Notes: generated from the sequence alone by a model not told the origin. 33,090 nucleotides of DNA from JAFDVL01 sp043736395 (GCA_043736395.1 JAYTCQ010000373.1:1-33090); one strand, 5' to 3'. Counted from the first letter of the stretch, positions 1 through 8,744 are shown. A program made the numbers and translations.

Positions 1-90
1 CGTCCTCGCAAAACTCTGGACTATCAGACGCCTTACGAAGTCTATTTCAAAGAACTAGCAAAATTAACCAAAGTTGCACTTACTACTTGA
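1..90 (+). CDS. IS30-family transposase, C-terminal end (cut by window edge)
   Basis: Frame 1 is open from the first base to a TGA at 88-90 and encodes 29 residues beginning RPRKTLDYQTPYEVYF and ending VALTT. The RPRK-x-L-x-Y-x-TP-x-EV pattern, with a terminal VA-rich tail, is the characteristic C-terminus of IS30-family DDE transposases. The body of the gene lies outside the window, so whether the element is intact cannot be judged. I could not identify a convincing terminal inverted repeat just after the stop. The next gene starts 8 bp downstream, so the IS end, if present, must overlap that gene's start region. Confidence 0.7.
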   Translation, partial: RPRKTLDYQTPYEVYFKELAKLTKVALTT

Positions 91-98
91 ACCTAAGA

Positions 99-761
99 AT
101 GAAAAAAGGATTCTTGTTACTGGTATTCTTTATATTTGTCAGTCGTTCCATCAAGGCGCAAAGTAACGTTGATGTGACAGACGATATTCAATTCTGGCCA
201 GACCTGACGCTGCGTTTAAATATCACGAAAAAGAATTCAGTAGATTTTTTTGGGACTGCGCGATTAGGGCAAAATCTTTCTCATGTTATCGCGAAGCAGT
301 TGGGCATCGTCACTACTTATCGGCCCAGCCAGTACTTAAACCTTGCTGCCAGCTATCGGGCCGCGTGGGGCAATCCCTTACCGGGAAAATCAAACTTCGA
401 ACATAGAATTTTCTTTGATGTAACTCCGCGGCTGCAATTGAAACACGGGATCACGCTTTCTGATCGCAATCGGATCGAATTTCGGGAAATCAATCATCAG
501 CGTTCGACCCGATACCGCAATCGTTATCAAATAGAAAAGGCGATGAAATGGAATGAAAAATCATTTTCACCGTATGTATCAGGAGAGATTTATTACGATT
601 CTCGCTATCACGAATGGGGCAGAAAGCAACTGTACACAGGAGTCCGCGTGCCTTTGAGGACGCATCTTTCCTGCGATTTTATGTATATGCACAATTGGGA
701 CGCGCGTGCCAGACCGGGATACTGGAATACATTTGGAGTATTGACGCGAATCGAATTTTAA
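99..761 (+). CDS. DUF2490 family outer-membrane beta-barrel protein
   Basis: About 220 residues. The N-terminus (MKKGFLLLVFFIFVSRSIKAQ) is a clear signal peptide with cleavage probably near residue 20. The rest alternates polar and hydrophobic residues, as expected of antiparallel barrel strands, and ends in a beta-strand closing with Phe (LTRIEF). The early D-x-Q-x-W-P segment and the central R-N-R-I-E-F-R-E...R-Y-R-N-R-Y region match the DUF2490 pattern; the family has no assigned reaction. I chose the ATG at 99 because it starts the signal peptide directly. An in-frame TTG at 87 overlaps the preceding transposase stop and adds only MNLR. No strong Shine-Dalgarno sequence is visible, and the promoter probably lies inside the neighbouring IS or was displaced by it. 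It ends 70 bp before a strong terminator. Confidence 0.75.
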   Translation: MKKGFLLLVFFIFVSRSIKAQSNVDVTDDIQFWPDLTLRLNITKKNSVDFFGTARLGQNLSHVIAKQLGIVTTYRPSQYLNLAASYRAAWGNPLPGKSNFEHRIFFDVTPRLQLKHGITLSDRNRIEFREINHQRSTRYRNRYQIEKAMKWNEKSFSPYVSGEIYYDSRYHEWGRKQLYTGVRVPLRTHLSCDFMYMHNWDARARPGYWNTFGVLTRIEF

Positions 762-830
762 AGCGAGACATTGATCACTTATTATGTAGGGATGTCGCTC
801 ACGTGGGATGCGTGACTAGCTCAACAGAAG

Positions 831-869
831 AAAACACGCCCTCCAGTTTTTAAATGGAGGGCGTGTTTT
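831..869. terminator. Bidirectional rho-independent terminator
   Basis: A perfect 15-bp inverted repeat (831-845 with 855-869) has a 9-nt loop. Its core is CACGCCCTCCA / TGGAGGGCGTG, flanked by AAAA on the left and a T tract on the right. It sits between the convergent DUF2490 gene (+) and the sialidase-like gene (-), so it can terminate both transcripts. Confidence 0.9.
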
Positions 870-926
870 TTCTGGTCTGACTAGTTACTCGTCTACGATA
901 GGCAAACTGGAAAGTTTGCCCTACTT

Positions 927-3900
927 TTAGCAGCCCGGCACTAGCACTGGAATCGTAATCGTGGTTGGCGTCACACTTGTTTTATGCAAGCCGCGAATAC
1001 CTGACCACTTGGTTCCTTTCGGTGTCAGAATTAATCCAACACCGCCACCAGTGCCGAACTTCAGCGTCCCGACTTGACCTTTTGGAATCAACCCGCCGAG
1101 CGTACCGGGTACGCGCGGAGTTGTATTTGTCAGCACGGCACTTGCCTGACATCTACCGCTCAGGAAAGGAGCGAAGCTGACGGCTTTTTCATTGCCGTTG
1201 TAGGCGACACCAATGCCGACCTGTGCGGCTCCCGACAAGCCTCCCTGCGTCAGATCGCCACTCATGCCCACCGTGACGATTCGTTGTCCGGCCACCGACA
1301 ACGGGCTTTGGATTTCCGCGACGAATTGGTTCGGCACCGCGTCGTAGCTGCTACCATCAAAGTACAGTGTTGATGTCATCGTGCTCGTATTCATTGTTGA
1401 TAAGAGTGAAGAATGCGCCCAGAAAGATTCTGCACCGTAGTTGTCGACGTATTCGCCATCGTTGACGAAGGCATTCCCGATCAGCACGTTATTCTGAACC
1501 GGTTTACCTGCCGCATCGACTGCGATAGCCATCAGCCAACCTGAAGTCTCAGGATCATACTCGGAAGTATTGATGGAAAGGCTGGCATTCGGCGTCAGGC
1601 ATACGAACTGATCCGATTGATTACAAGTTGCGCCATCAATGAAAAAGACATGAACTGTAGCGGGGACTTCGCCCGTGTTACTCATCGTAATGCGCGTATC
1701 TTTATTTTCCGCGCTTTTTGAATTGTAGTACGGGAACACCAACACTGAACCAGCTTTCTGATCGCTCAACTTAACGTTGACGAGCTTGGCCGGACAATTC
1801 AGTTTGGTGCAAGCCGTGACGGTATCTAGCGTATCGAAGGTTCCGTTGCTGTCTACGTCAAGTTTGCCTGTGGACGTCACGCAAAGATCAGTCCCGGGCG
1901 CAGTACCATTCGCGACGCGGACTTTGTAATCCACGGCGAGCGTTTGATTGGCGGGTAAGATTCCCGTGACTGTCACGTTAGTCGCCGTGACGGTGCAGGT
2001 TCCGAAATTCGAGGCACACGCTCCGGGAATTCCGATCAATGGCAAAGCAATCGGAGCAGTATATAAAACTCCTGCCGGGGCATTATTTGTGTTGCCTAGT
2101 TCGGCATGAACACTGATCGTGTTGGCATCACCCGTGCAGACGATCGGGTCGGAAATAGTTGAGGTGAAGGGCTGTTTGCAAGACCCGCCACCGGTTGTGC
2201 AGGGTGCTGGTGTTCCGGTGATTTTCAATCCTGAACTCAGGCTGGCGGTGTTGCACGAAAACTGAGTGAAGGTTGATCCGGTTCCTTTTTGCACGCCGAC
2301 TGTCGCGCTTGCTCCATTGGCGATGCTTGCGACTGCATTCAAATTTCCATAAATAAAATCGTACTTTGATTGTCCTTCATAGAGTCGAACTTCAAAGTTG
2401 ATGCTTGATGCGGCATCATCAAAATGTCGTCCACGCCATTCAATATTGAAGATACGATTCGGCGCCACTCCGCTCACTGAAGTGTAAATTCCATTGGTTG
2501 CTCCTGTCAGAATCAGGTCGTCCCAGAACGGCAGGAGCGCATTATTGAAGAGGCCATTTGGGAGGCAGGCATTAGAGAACGCAGTGACATTGCTGCTGAA
2601 TTGCAGAGTTCCATTTGTATCAGCTCTCAAAGATGAAAAGTTCTGATCGTAAAATTGAAAGCTGAAAGGAAGCGTGATCAGGACTGTTGCGTCATCCGCC
2701 TGTGAACCTGCTACAAGAGCTGTACCAGGAACGATCGTCTGTGCGGTCATGGTCGAATGGACATACACGGGAGCCTGCCCGGGTAAGGTGAAATTCAAAA
2801 TATCAGTGCCAGCCGAAGAGTTGACAGTGAATGTCAGATTCACGGTTGTCCCGCAAACATAAGCTGCTGTTGTGCTGATCTTGAATGGGAGCAAATTATT
2901 AGCGGTATCGCCGACAGTGAGTGACGGGTACGGGGAAGTTGGAAAAGTGATGAGGACTCCTGGCGTCGATGTCGTCAGAGTTCCGGTTATGTTAGTTGCG
3001 GTCACCGAATGATAATTCGTCACCGGAAAGGAGAGCGTATTGCATTCATCAGGATTAATTATCTGATCGCCGTTTCCCGCTCCGAGCGTTGGCGTTCCTG
3101 CTTGCGTAATTCCCATCAGCGAACCGGCATTCGTGAATTTCGCAAATCTTACGTCCTGTGATCCGAGTCTGGTATCAAGAAAAGTTGTGTAGAAATAGGT
3201 ATTATCCGCCGCCATCTGATCGTAATCGCCGATATAGGTCGCATTGACTACCGTGTCTATGCCGAAGATGGGAGGAAAAGCAACATCGCTAATTACAAAA
3301 TTCGGGCCAAAATTTACAGTCGTTCCAGAAATTGTTCCAACTCGTCCCCAGCGTTCCATCAGGACGTTGGCCGGATCGCCGCGTCGGTCATACCACGTGA
3401 GGGCTAAGGCAGAACCATCTGGTTTGATCGCCAATGATGGGAAGAATTGATCGTTGGTTGTGGCATCCGTGTTAATGCGAATCGGAGCTGACCAGGTAGC
3501 ACCACCATCATTTGACTGGCGGAAAAATACATTGCCACGATCCACGCCTGCCGGATTATCGTTATAGGTCATATAAAGAATATTCGGATTTGTGGGATGC
3601 GCGTAGGCTTGCGGGAACGCATTGGAACGGAATTCCAATCCTAAAGCGCCATTGGTTCCAGTTGACAAAATCGGGGCAACGGTTACAGCCGGAGCAAACG
3701 TCAAACCCTGATCAGTGGATTTGCGCATTTTGATGGCCGGGCCACTTGCGTAATAGAAAACATACACTGCATGGTCAGCGCCAACCGTGACAAAAGTTCC
3801 TTGACCGTTATTTTCAAGGAGCAACCCGCCGCTTGGCCCCCACGTTAATCCGTCATCGGTCGAACGCGTAAATGTGATTCCTGCGGGGTTGCCAAAATTA

Positions 3901-4769
3901 CGCCAAGCCATATAAACGTTGCCGTAGCCAGGGCCAGGCGTGTTGTCTACGGTGATCCATTCTTTATCGTGATTCGCAGCAGCCAAGCTAAAGCCGGGAG
4001 CGCCATTGATGGGAGCACCAAAGGTCATCCCGTTATCAGTGGAGCGAAAAATTTGTAAAGCATCCAGGGAGAAATGCAATGTAGCCATGAATACAGTTCC
4101 CGTGCTTGCACTGCGTGCTAACACCGGATCGCCCAGATCACCACCGACGTTGTCTGTCAAAGTTCCTTTATCGGTGAATGTCGCTCCACCATCCATTGAA
4201 ACTGCAAAGCCGGTAAAATGATTTCCCGGCGAGGTGTTTGCTGTGAATGAACCCGAGTCATTAAATGCGCTAATGATATTGGAACCCGCGAGTAGTAGTG
4301 CGGTTTCGCTCTGTGTGCGACGGCTTGTCAGATCAGCGGCAGCGTCATTTACGGGCACAGTCGTAATAGCTGATTCGAGTGTTGGCCCCTGAACTCGTTC
4401 AGCTTGTGCTGAGTTTGTCGTAGCGGGAGGGATACAACCCATTTCAATAAGTTTCGCTGTTTGACCGCCACTGGAAAGTTGATCGAAATATTCCGGCAAT
4501 GACGCGCAAGGAATCTTATCTGCTTCAGTGGTGGTCGTGGTACGGCTACCAGTTTGGCGTTGTTTGCTGGTTCGAGGGTCTTGGTCTTGTCGAGTCCTTT
4601 GATCCTGTCCCGCAAAACGATTGAGGAGCGTCACCAGCCGGGAGCCAGGCTCAACCGGAAGATGCGCAGCCATTACAGCGGCATAAGGACGTAATAAAAA
4701 AGCGCCGGCTAAAACAAGAAGGCACAGACCGAACGCGAGGGAATATCTATGAGAGGGTGAGAGTTTCAT
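927..4769 (-). CDS. Secreted sialidase-like BNR/Asp-box repeat protein
   Basis: 1280 residues. An N-terminal hydrophobic helix (about residues 8-30) acts as signal or anchor. A low-complexity Arg/Gln/Thr-rich linker (about 55-82) follows. A six-bladed-propeller-like region (about 150-560) contains five Asp boxes of the form S-x-D-x-G-x-T-F/W, at 191-198 (SMDGGATF), 243-250 (STDNGMTF) and later STDDGLTW, STDQGLTF and SNDGGATW. Beyond it come an Ig-like or CARDB-like segment (around DQIINPDECNTL), a beta-sandwich region (LPFSFQFYDQNFSSL) and a C-terminal Gly/Thr-rich region. Asp boxes are structural, so sialidase chemistry is not shown. A scaffold or adhesin-like exoprotein is equally possible. 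It is transcribed alone, after a gene-free leader of about 490 bp, and ends facing a bidirectional terminator. The multi-domain layout is typical of large Acidobacteriota exoproteins, which is family-level recall. Confidence 0.75.
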   Translation of the reverse strand: MKLSPSHRYSLAFGLCLLVLAGAFLLRPYAAVMAAHLPVEPGSRLVTLLNRFAGQDQRTRQDQDPRTSKQRQTGSRTTTTTEADKIPCASLPEYFDQLSSGGQTAKLIEMGCIPPATTNSAQAERVQGPTLESAITTVPVNDAAADLTSRRTQSETALLLAGSNIISAFNDSGSFTANTSPGNHFTGFAVSMDGGATFTDKGTLTDNVGGDLGDPVLARSASTGTVFMATLHFSLDALQIFRSTDNGMTFGAPINGAPGFSLAAANHDKEWITVDNTPGPGYGNVYMAWRNFGNPAGITFTRSTDDGLTWGPSGGLLLENNGQGTFVTVGADHAVYVFYYASGPAIKMRKSTDQGLTFAPAVTVAPILSTGTNGALGLEFRSNAFPQAYAHPTNPNILYMTYNDNPAGVDRGNVFFRQSNDGGATWSAPIRINTDATTNDQFFPSLAIKPDGSALALTWYDRRGDPANVLMERWGRVGTISGTTVNFGPNFVISDVAFPPIFGIDTVVNATYIGDYDQMAADNTYFYTTFLDTRLGSQDVRFAKFTNAGSLMGITQAGTPTLGAGNGDQIINPDECNTLSFPVTNYHSVTATNITGTLTTSTPGVLITFPTSPYPSLTVGDTANNLLPFKISTTAAYVCGTTVNLTFTVNSSAGTDILNFTLPGQAPVYVHSTMTAQTIVPGTALVAGSQADDATVLITLPFSFQFYDQNFSSLRADTNGTLQFSSNVTAFSNACLPNGLFNNALLPFWDDLILTGATNGIYTSVSGVAPNRIFNIEWRGRHFDDAASSINFEVRLYEGQSKYDFIYGNLNAVASIANGASATVGVQKGTGSTFTQFSCNTASLSSGLKITGTPAPCTTGGGSCKQPFTSTISDPIVCTGDANTISVHAELGNTNNAPAGVLYTAPIALPLIGIPGACASNFGTCTVTATNVTVTGILPANQTLAVDYKVRVANGTAPGTDLCVTSTGKLDVDSNGTFDTLDTVTACTKLNCPAKLVNVKLSDQKAGSVLVFPYYNSKSAENKDTRITMSNTGEVPATVHVFFIDGATCNQSDQFVCLTPNASLSINTSEYDPETSGWLMAIAVDAAGKPVQNNVLIGNAFVNDGEYVDNYGAESFWAHSSLLSTMNTSTMTSTLYFDGSSYDAVPNQFVAEIQSPLSVAGQRIVTVGMSGDLTQGGLSGAAQVGIGVAYNGNEKAVSFAPFLSGRCQASAVLTNTTPRVPGTLGGLIPKGQVGTLKFGTGGGVGLILTPKGTKWSGIRGLHKTSVTPTTITIPVLVPGC

Positions 4770-5260
4770 ATATTTTCTTTCTTGAGTTAATTACAGCAAT
4801 TACTTATTGAGTGAGAAAAAGCAACTCCGTTTCGGGACGACCGCTGTAGGCAAAATACCGTACAGTCGAATGCTGTGAAACAAATCAGATTCAACAAAAA
4901 GTCATGATTGTATTGAAGCACCACTGCAGGGGGTAGAGCACCGACAAGACTAACTTTAGAAACGATGAATGGATAGTCGTTTCCAAAAATTCCAAATTCC
5001 AGGGTTAATTGGGGAAGCTTTCGAAGAAGGAAAGTGCCGATGTGAGGAAAGCTGTCCTAACAATTTGAACTTACAGAGGGCATTAATTTTTGTCAAGATA
5101 GTGAACTAATAATCCGTGAAAATATTTGTAGGTGACGATATTTTCGTTGTGAAGGTTGGTAAAAAGTGATTACTTATTTATCGAACTGCGCATGTACAGC
5201 GGTTTGGAATTGAATGGTCAGGGTCTCAATTACCGTGATATAAATCAAAAAAAGAATTTC
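4770..5260. other. Gene-free region of about 490 bp (upstream of the BNR protein)
   Basis: No convincing ORF, RNA gene or repeat is visible. The stretch is AT-rich. It contains one plausible minus-strand promoter (5068-5096) and a short hairpin, GAAACGA/TCGTTTC at 4959-4965 and 4977-4983, that would lie in the 5' leader of the 1280-residue protein. The lipase-like gene on its right also reads minus, so this is both the 3' flank of that gene and the 5' regulatory region of the next one. Confidence 0.6.
5068..5096 (-). promoter_or_regulatory. Possible sigma-70-type promoter for the BNR protein gene
   Basis: Read on the minus strand, a perfect TTGACA (-35, 5096-5091) is followed after 17 bp by TAAGTT (-10, 5073-5068). 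The -35 is perfect but the -10 matches the consensus at only three of six positions. The implied leader is about 290 nt. Confidence 0.3.
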
Positions 5261-6187
5261 CTATTGGCTGGCAAAAGTCTTATCTAACCAATTTACCAAA
5301 TCCGAAATTACTTCATTGCGATTGGTCTCGTTGAGCATTTCATGGCGTCCGTCAGGATAAATTTTCGAAGTCACATTTTTCAATCCAGCTTCGCGGTACT
5401 CATTTGATAAATTTGTTGAGCCGCGTCCGTTATCGCACGATGGGTCTTTACTTCCGGCGAAAACATACAACGGGAGTTCTTTGGGAATCCGGGCTTTATG
5501 AGATGGTTTGCTGATTTCATTTATTCCATCAAGAAAATCTATCCAGAGTTGGGTCGAGCAAAGAAACCCGCATAGCGAATCATTGAAATAAAGTTTTACT
5601 TCAACGGGATCACGGCTGAGCCAATCAAAAGGAGTTTCAGCATCAGGAAAACTTTGATTGAATTTTCCAAAGGTCATTGAATTAATTACCTGGCTTTTGC
5701 CTCGCTTACCCAGCCGTAATTTTTCAGCCCGCGCAATCCCTCGACCAGCAGTCGCCATTTTGGGTGGTTTGCCATTTGACCCTGAGAAGACCGCCGCGTC
5801 GGCTAATCTTGGGCGTTCATAAATGATTTGCTGCGCGACAAATGATCCTAGGCTATGACCCAGTAAAATCAGCGGGGTATTCGGCTTGTCGATTTTGAGT
5901 TTCTGTAGAATTTCAATGACATCGTTGACTAATTTATTCCAACCATCATCATCGGCCAGATAGCCTAAATCTTCGCGGGCTTTGACTGAATTGCCGTGGC
6001 CTCTTAAATCGCACGAGTAAACATTGTAGCCCTGCGCGTTTAATTGTTGTGCTGTTCGCGCATAACGTAGTGCGTGCTCGGCTAAGCCATGAATAATAAA
6101 AATGTTGGCCTTCGTGACAGCAGAGGTTTCCCATCGATACGTCGCTATGGAAGTGCCATCGGCAGCAGTGAAATAAATTGGTGTCAT
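5261..6187 (-). CDS. Alpha/beta hydrolase, monoacylglycerol lipase / lysophospholipase-like
   Basis: 308 residues with the full Hydrolase_4 (serine aminopeptidase S33 / monoglyceride lipase) pattern. The oxyanion region is FIIHGLAEHALRY (30-42), followed by DLRGHG (60-65). The nucleophile elbow is GHSLG, with Ser112. The acid is Asp248 in AGSKDPS and the catalytic base is His282 in DGRHEM. No signal peptide is present, so it should act in the cytoplasm, hydrolysing monoacylglycerol, lysophospholipid or similar esters. It begins 33 bp after the MreB-like gene and is probably co-transcribed with it. The substrate is inferred from family resemblance; the triad is directly seen. Confidence 0.85.
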   Translation of the reverse strand: MTPIYFTAADGTSIATYRWETSAVTKANIFIIHGLAEHALRYARTAQQLNAQGYNVYSCDLRGHGNSVKAREDLGYLADDDGWNKLVNDVIEILQKLKIDKPNTPLILLGHSLGSFVAQQIIYERPRLADAAVFSGSNGKPPKMATAGRGIARAEKLRLGKRGKSQVINSMTFGKFNQSFPDAETPFDWLSRDPVEVKLYFNDSLCGFLCSTQLWIDFLDGINEISKPSHKARIPKELPLYVFAGSKDPSCDNGRGSTNLSNEYREAGLKNVTSKIYPDGRHEMLNETNRNEVISDLVNWLDKTFASQ

Positions 6188-6220
6188 GAAAAAGGCTGAA
6201 CAAATTCAGCGATAGGGGGC

Positions 6221-7249
6221 TTATTTAATAACAGCCCGTTTGAGCAAAACGGGATTCTCGAACAAGATTCCGAGGCCGCGAACGACGGCCCTAGCGGGAC
6301 TTTCTGCGAGTGTCACTGATAACTCAGTTTCTTTGGAGAGACGCTCATCAAAGCCTGATAATAACGCACCACCGCCAGCTAACACTAAGCCACGATCATA
6401 AATATCACCTGAAGCTTCGGGCGGTAATGCTTCCAGTGAATCTTCGATGGCTTTGATAATCCGATTGACGATTGGATCAATCGCTTCATAAATTTCTACG
6501 CTATTCACCAAGGCCATTTCAGGGCTGCCTGAGACAGTACTTCGACCTTTCACATTGGTGGTTTGTTCGTGTTCCAATTGAACGGCACAACCTAATTCAA
6601 TTTTCACGCGCTCGGCAGTTCGCGGGCCAACTTGAACGCTATGATTATATTTAATCATATTGGAAATGGCCGTATCCAGGTCATTTCCTCCGACCCGAAT
6701 CGTTCTGGAAAAGATAACGTGATTGTGAATCACAGCTGAGACCGTAGTCGTTCCAGCTCCCACGTCAATCACCAGAGAAGCGCGTTGATCTTCCATTTCA
6801 AAGCCAGCTCCTAAGGTTGCCGCCAGCCCTTTATTGACGAAATGAATATTATTGACGCCAGCTTCTTTCGCCGCATATTGCAGGGCGTAGTGCTCAATGT
6901 CCGAAGCATCGGATTGAACAGCCAGCATCACGCGGCGCGAAAAATGCGAACGCCCGTCGCGTGCTTTGCGAATGTAGCTTTCGAGTAATTTTCCAGCCAG
7001 GAAAGAATCTGCCACAACTCCATCGTGGAGTGGGCTGAGAATTTGCGTGTCATCGGAAGCTCGACCTTCCAGTTCCAGAGCCTCCATCCCGACTGCGACA
7101 ACTTCACGGTTTTCGCGGTCGTATGCCAGCAGGGAAGGCTCGTTGACGACAATGCCGCGGCCTCGAGCGAAGACACGTGTTCTGGACGTGCCCAGATCAA
7201 CACCTAGATCGTCAGTTACTAAATTTCGCCAAGAAGAAAGTTTCATCAT
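6221..7249 (-). CDS. Divergent MreB-like bacterial actin
   Basis: 342 residues with the actin/Hsp70 ATPase fold order of MreB. Phosphate-1 motif is GVDLGTSRTRVF (16-27), phosphate-2 is VIDVGAGTTTVS (160-171), then RVGGNDLDTAI (185-195) and the adenosine region LAGGGALLSGFD near the C-terminus. The 'GPRTAERVKIELGCA' segment is also MreB-like. In canonical MreB the segment preceding the inter-domain helix reads IEEP-x-AAAIGAG; here it is VNKGLAATLGAG (138-149), so both glutamates (one reported catalytic) and the proline are gone. VDIGGGT is also VDVGAGT. It is therefore a paralogue rather than a housekeeping MreB, and no mreC, mreD or pbp2 follows. ATP binding is plausible, but hydrolysis may be altered. 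It precedes the lipase-like gene by 33 bp. Confidence 0.8.
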   Translation of the reverse strand: MMKLSSWRNLVTDDLGVDLGTSRTRVFARGRGIVVNEPSLLAYDRENREVVAVGMEALELEGRASDDTQILSPLHDGVVADSFLAGKLLESYIRKARDGRSHFSRRVMLAVQSDASDIEHYALQYAAKEAGVNNIHFVNKGLAATLGAGFEMEDQRASLVIDVGAGTTTVSAVIHNHVIFSRTIRVGGNDLDTAISNMIKYNHSVQVGPRTAERVKIELGCAVQLEHEQTTNVKGRSTVSGSPEMALVNSVEIYEAIDPIVNRIIKAIEDSLEALPPEASGDIYDRGLVLAGGGALLSGFDERLSKETELSVTLAESPARAVVRGLGILFENPVLLKRAVIK

Positions 7250-7450
7250 TGTGGACTACCTGGATACTACTATTGATGACCCTGGACTATTCGGCAGATG
7301 GATCAATCAAAATCTTGAAGCTGACGCTGCATCATATCAGAAAACTTAGGGATCAGTTCAAGAGAACTCTATGTGCTAATGTTACTCAGCGAGTGCCTCA
7401 CTTCGCAAGGGGATTCAGGAAAGTTTGCAGAAAAGAAGTTTGCAGAGGGG
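7250..7450. other. Unassigned part of the MreB-comF gap
   Basis: This is the left part of a 333 bp gene-free gap. No conserved ORF or RNA is seen. From 7427 onwards degenerate units such as AAGTTTGCAG appear, leading into the repeat block to the right. It should contain the promoter of the MreB-like gene, but no box pair is convincing. Confidence 0.45.
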
Positions 7451-7583
7451 AAAGTTCGCAGTTCGCAGTCAAGACAGTTCGCAGTCTCCTGATGTTAATT
7501 CACGGCATGCTGCAAAATTTCATAACTGTAAACTGCGAACTTCATCCTACTGCGAACTGCGGACTTTCCTGCTGCGAACTTTT
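7451..7583. repeat. GTTCGCAG-type palindromic repeat block, copy A
   Basis: The block contains tandem GTTCGCAGTTCGCAGT units on the left and the complement (ACTGCGAACTGCGGACTTTCC) on the right, so it can fold into a long hairpin. Its centre (cagttcgcagtctcctgatg, then attcacggc) is nearly identical to copy B at 8745-8874. The right edge abuts the comF stop codon. Confidence 0.85.
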
Positions 7584-8350
7584 TATTGGAATATATTCGC
7601 ACGCGCTACTGTTAGCAGGCTGACTGAGGCAGCGCCTGAATTAAGCAACACTTCTGCTAATTCATTCGCAGTTGAACCGCTGGTCATCACATCATCAAGT
7701 AAAAGAATATTTTTTTCATAGATTATTTTGGGGGATCTGACTGTAAATGCTCCTTTGATGATTTGTTGTCGTTTCCTAAAATCCATTCCAGCACGATGAC
7801 GGTCTGTCGCTTTTTCTCGAATCACACAGGTATTTTGCGTTCGAAGAGGAAGAGCTTTACTCAGCGCTTCCGCGATGATCTCTGCTTGATTAAATCCTCG
7901 TTCACGTAATCGTTCCCGATGCAGAGGGATTGGAATCATCATCGAAATTTGTGCTGCATTCGGAAGCCGATGAAATGCTTCAACCAAATTTTTAAGCAGC
8001 CGATCAGGAATTTGTGGAGACGTTTTCAGCTTGAGGATTACTTCACGAAAAGCGCCTTTGTAGGAGCCACAACTGCGAGCCGCAATAAATGAAAGATTTT
8101 TGCAGTGTTCGCAGAGCCTTGTTTGCGAACTCGCACCGAGGCGCGGCAGGAAGGATTCGCATTTCTCGCAAGTGTCGAAATTAACGTGTTCAAGTTCAGA
8201 AATATTCCAGCAACTCAGGCAGGCGACTCCGCCTTGCAACGAATCATTCATCGCTTCGCAGACGCTGCATTTTGTGGGATATAGAAGGGCCGAAGATGCG
8301 TTGTAAAAAATCCGAGAATTACTTCTTAGCGCCGTTAGAATTGAAATCAT
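7583..8350 (-). CDS. comF: ComF family phosphoribosyltransferase-like protein
   Basis: 255 residues. The N-terminal part carries two double-CxxC zinc-binding sets: C28/C31 with C44/C47, and C61/C64 with C80/C83. These are followed by the type I phosphoribosyltransferase fold. The PRPP-binding loop is DDVMTSGST (219-227), preceded by the ComF signature PIPLHRERLRERGFNQAE (140-157). ComF-family proteins are linked to DNA uptake during natural transformation, although many hosts lack known competence and the reaction remains undefined. Its ATG overlaps the TGA of the small mutase subunit by 4 nt (ATGA), so it is translationally coupled to that gene. The downstream flank is repeat copy A. Confidence 0.9.
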   Translation of the reverse strand: MISILTALRSNSRIFYNASSALLYPTKCSVCEAMNDSLQGGVACLSCWNISELEHVNFDTCEKCESFLPRLGASSQTRLCEHCKNLSFIAARSCGSYKGAFREVILKLKTSPQIPDRLLKNLVEAFHRLPNAAQISMMIPIPLHRERLRERGFNQAEIIAEALSKALPLRTQNTCVIREKATDRHRAGMDFRKRQQIIKGAFTVRSPKIIYEKNILLLDDVMTSGSTANELAEVLLNSGAASVSLLTVARANIFQ

Positions 8351-8742
8351 TCAGGGAATTTTACGTGTTCGTGAATCCACTTCACGACATCTTCAGTTGA
8401 AGTGCCTGGTAAAAATATTTCAGAAACTCCGGCAGCTTTCAATTTCGGGATGTCATCATCAGGAATAATTCCGCCGCCAAACAAGGGTACATCTTCCATC
8501 CCCTGTTCTTTCATCAACTGTGCGACACGCGGAAAAATTGTCATGTGCGCGCCGGAGAGAATCGAAAGCCCAACGATTTGCACATCTTCCTGAGCCGCAG
8601 CATTCACAATCATTTCAGGTGTCTGACGCAGTCCCGTATAGATGACTTCCATCCCCGCATCGCGCAAAGCGCGTGCGACAACTTTGACGCCCCGATCATG
8701 ACCATCCAATCCTGGTTTAGCTAAAAGTACTCTAATCTTCAT
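8347..8742 (-). CDS. Acyl-CoA mutase small (cobalamin-binding) subunit
   Basis: 131 residues starting MKIRVLLAKPGLDGHDRG. The B12-binding signature D-x-H-x-x-G (D13, H15, G18) is intact: the His replaces dimethylbenzimidazole as lower axial ligand of cobalamin. The later SILSGAH and LFGGGIIPDDD motifs complete the Rossmann-like domain of methylmalonyl-/isobutyryl-CoA mutase small subunits. The open frame continues 30 codons upstream to 8832, but that extension (containing TANCEL twice) is just translated repeat copy B, so I place the start at 8742. It should pair with the large subunit at 12221-13903, although four genes' worth of sequence separates them. It overlaps comF by 4 nt. Confidence 0.9.
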   Translation of the reverse strand: MKIRVLLAKPGLDGHDRGVKVVARALRDAGMEVIYTGLRQTPEMIVNAAAQEDVQIVGLSILSGAHMTIFPRVAQLMKEQGMEDVPLFGGGIIPDDDIPKLKAAGVSEIFLPGTSTEDVVKWIHEHVKFPE

Positions 8743-8744
8743 AA

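Noticed and set aside
87..98. TTG-initiated start for the DUF2490 gene
   Set aside because: It adds four residues before a perfectly placed ATG and signal peptide, and overlaps the transposase stop.
4959..4983. 7-bp hairpin GAAACGA/TCGTTTC as an operator or riboswitch
   Set aside because: Too short and isolated, with no riboswitch core around it; mentioned only as part of the leader.
6195..6210. GCTGAA-CAAA-TTCAGC hairpin between the MreB-like and lipase-like genes
   Set aside because: A 6-bp stem without a T tract is expected by chance; the genes are 33 bp apart and probably co-transcribed.
7047..7721. Several plus-strand frames of 98-148 codons across the MreB-comF gap
   Set aside because: They run antisense to real genes and through repeat copy A; the composition is not protein-like.
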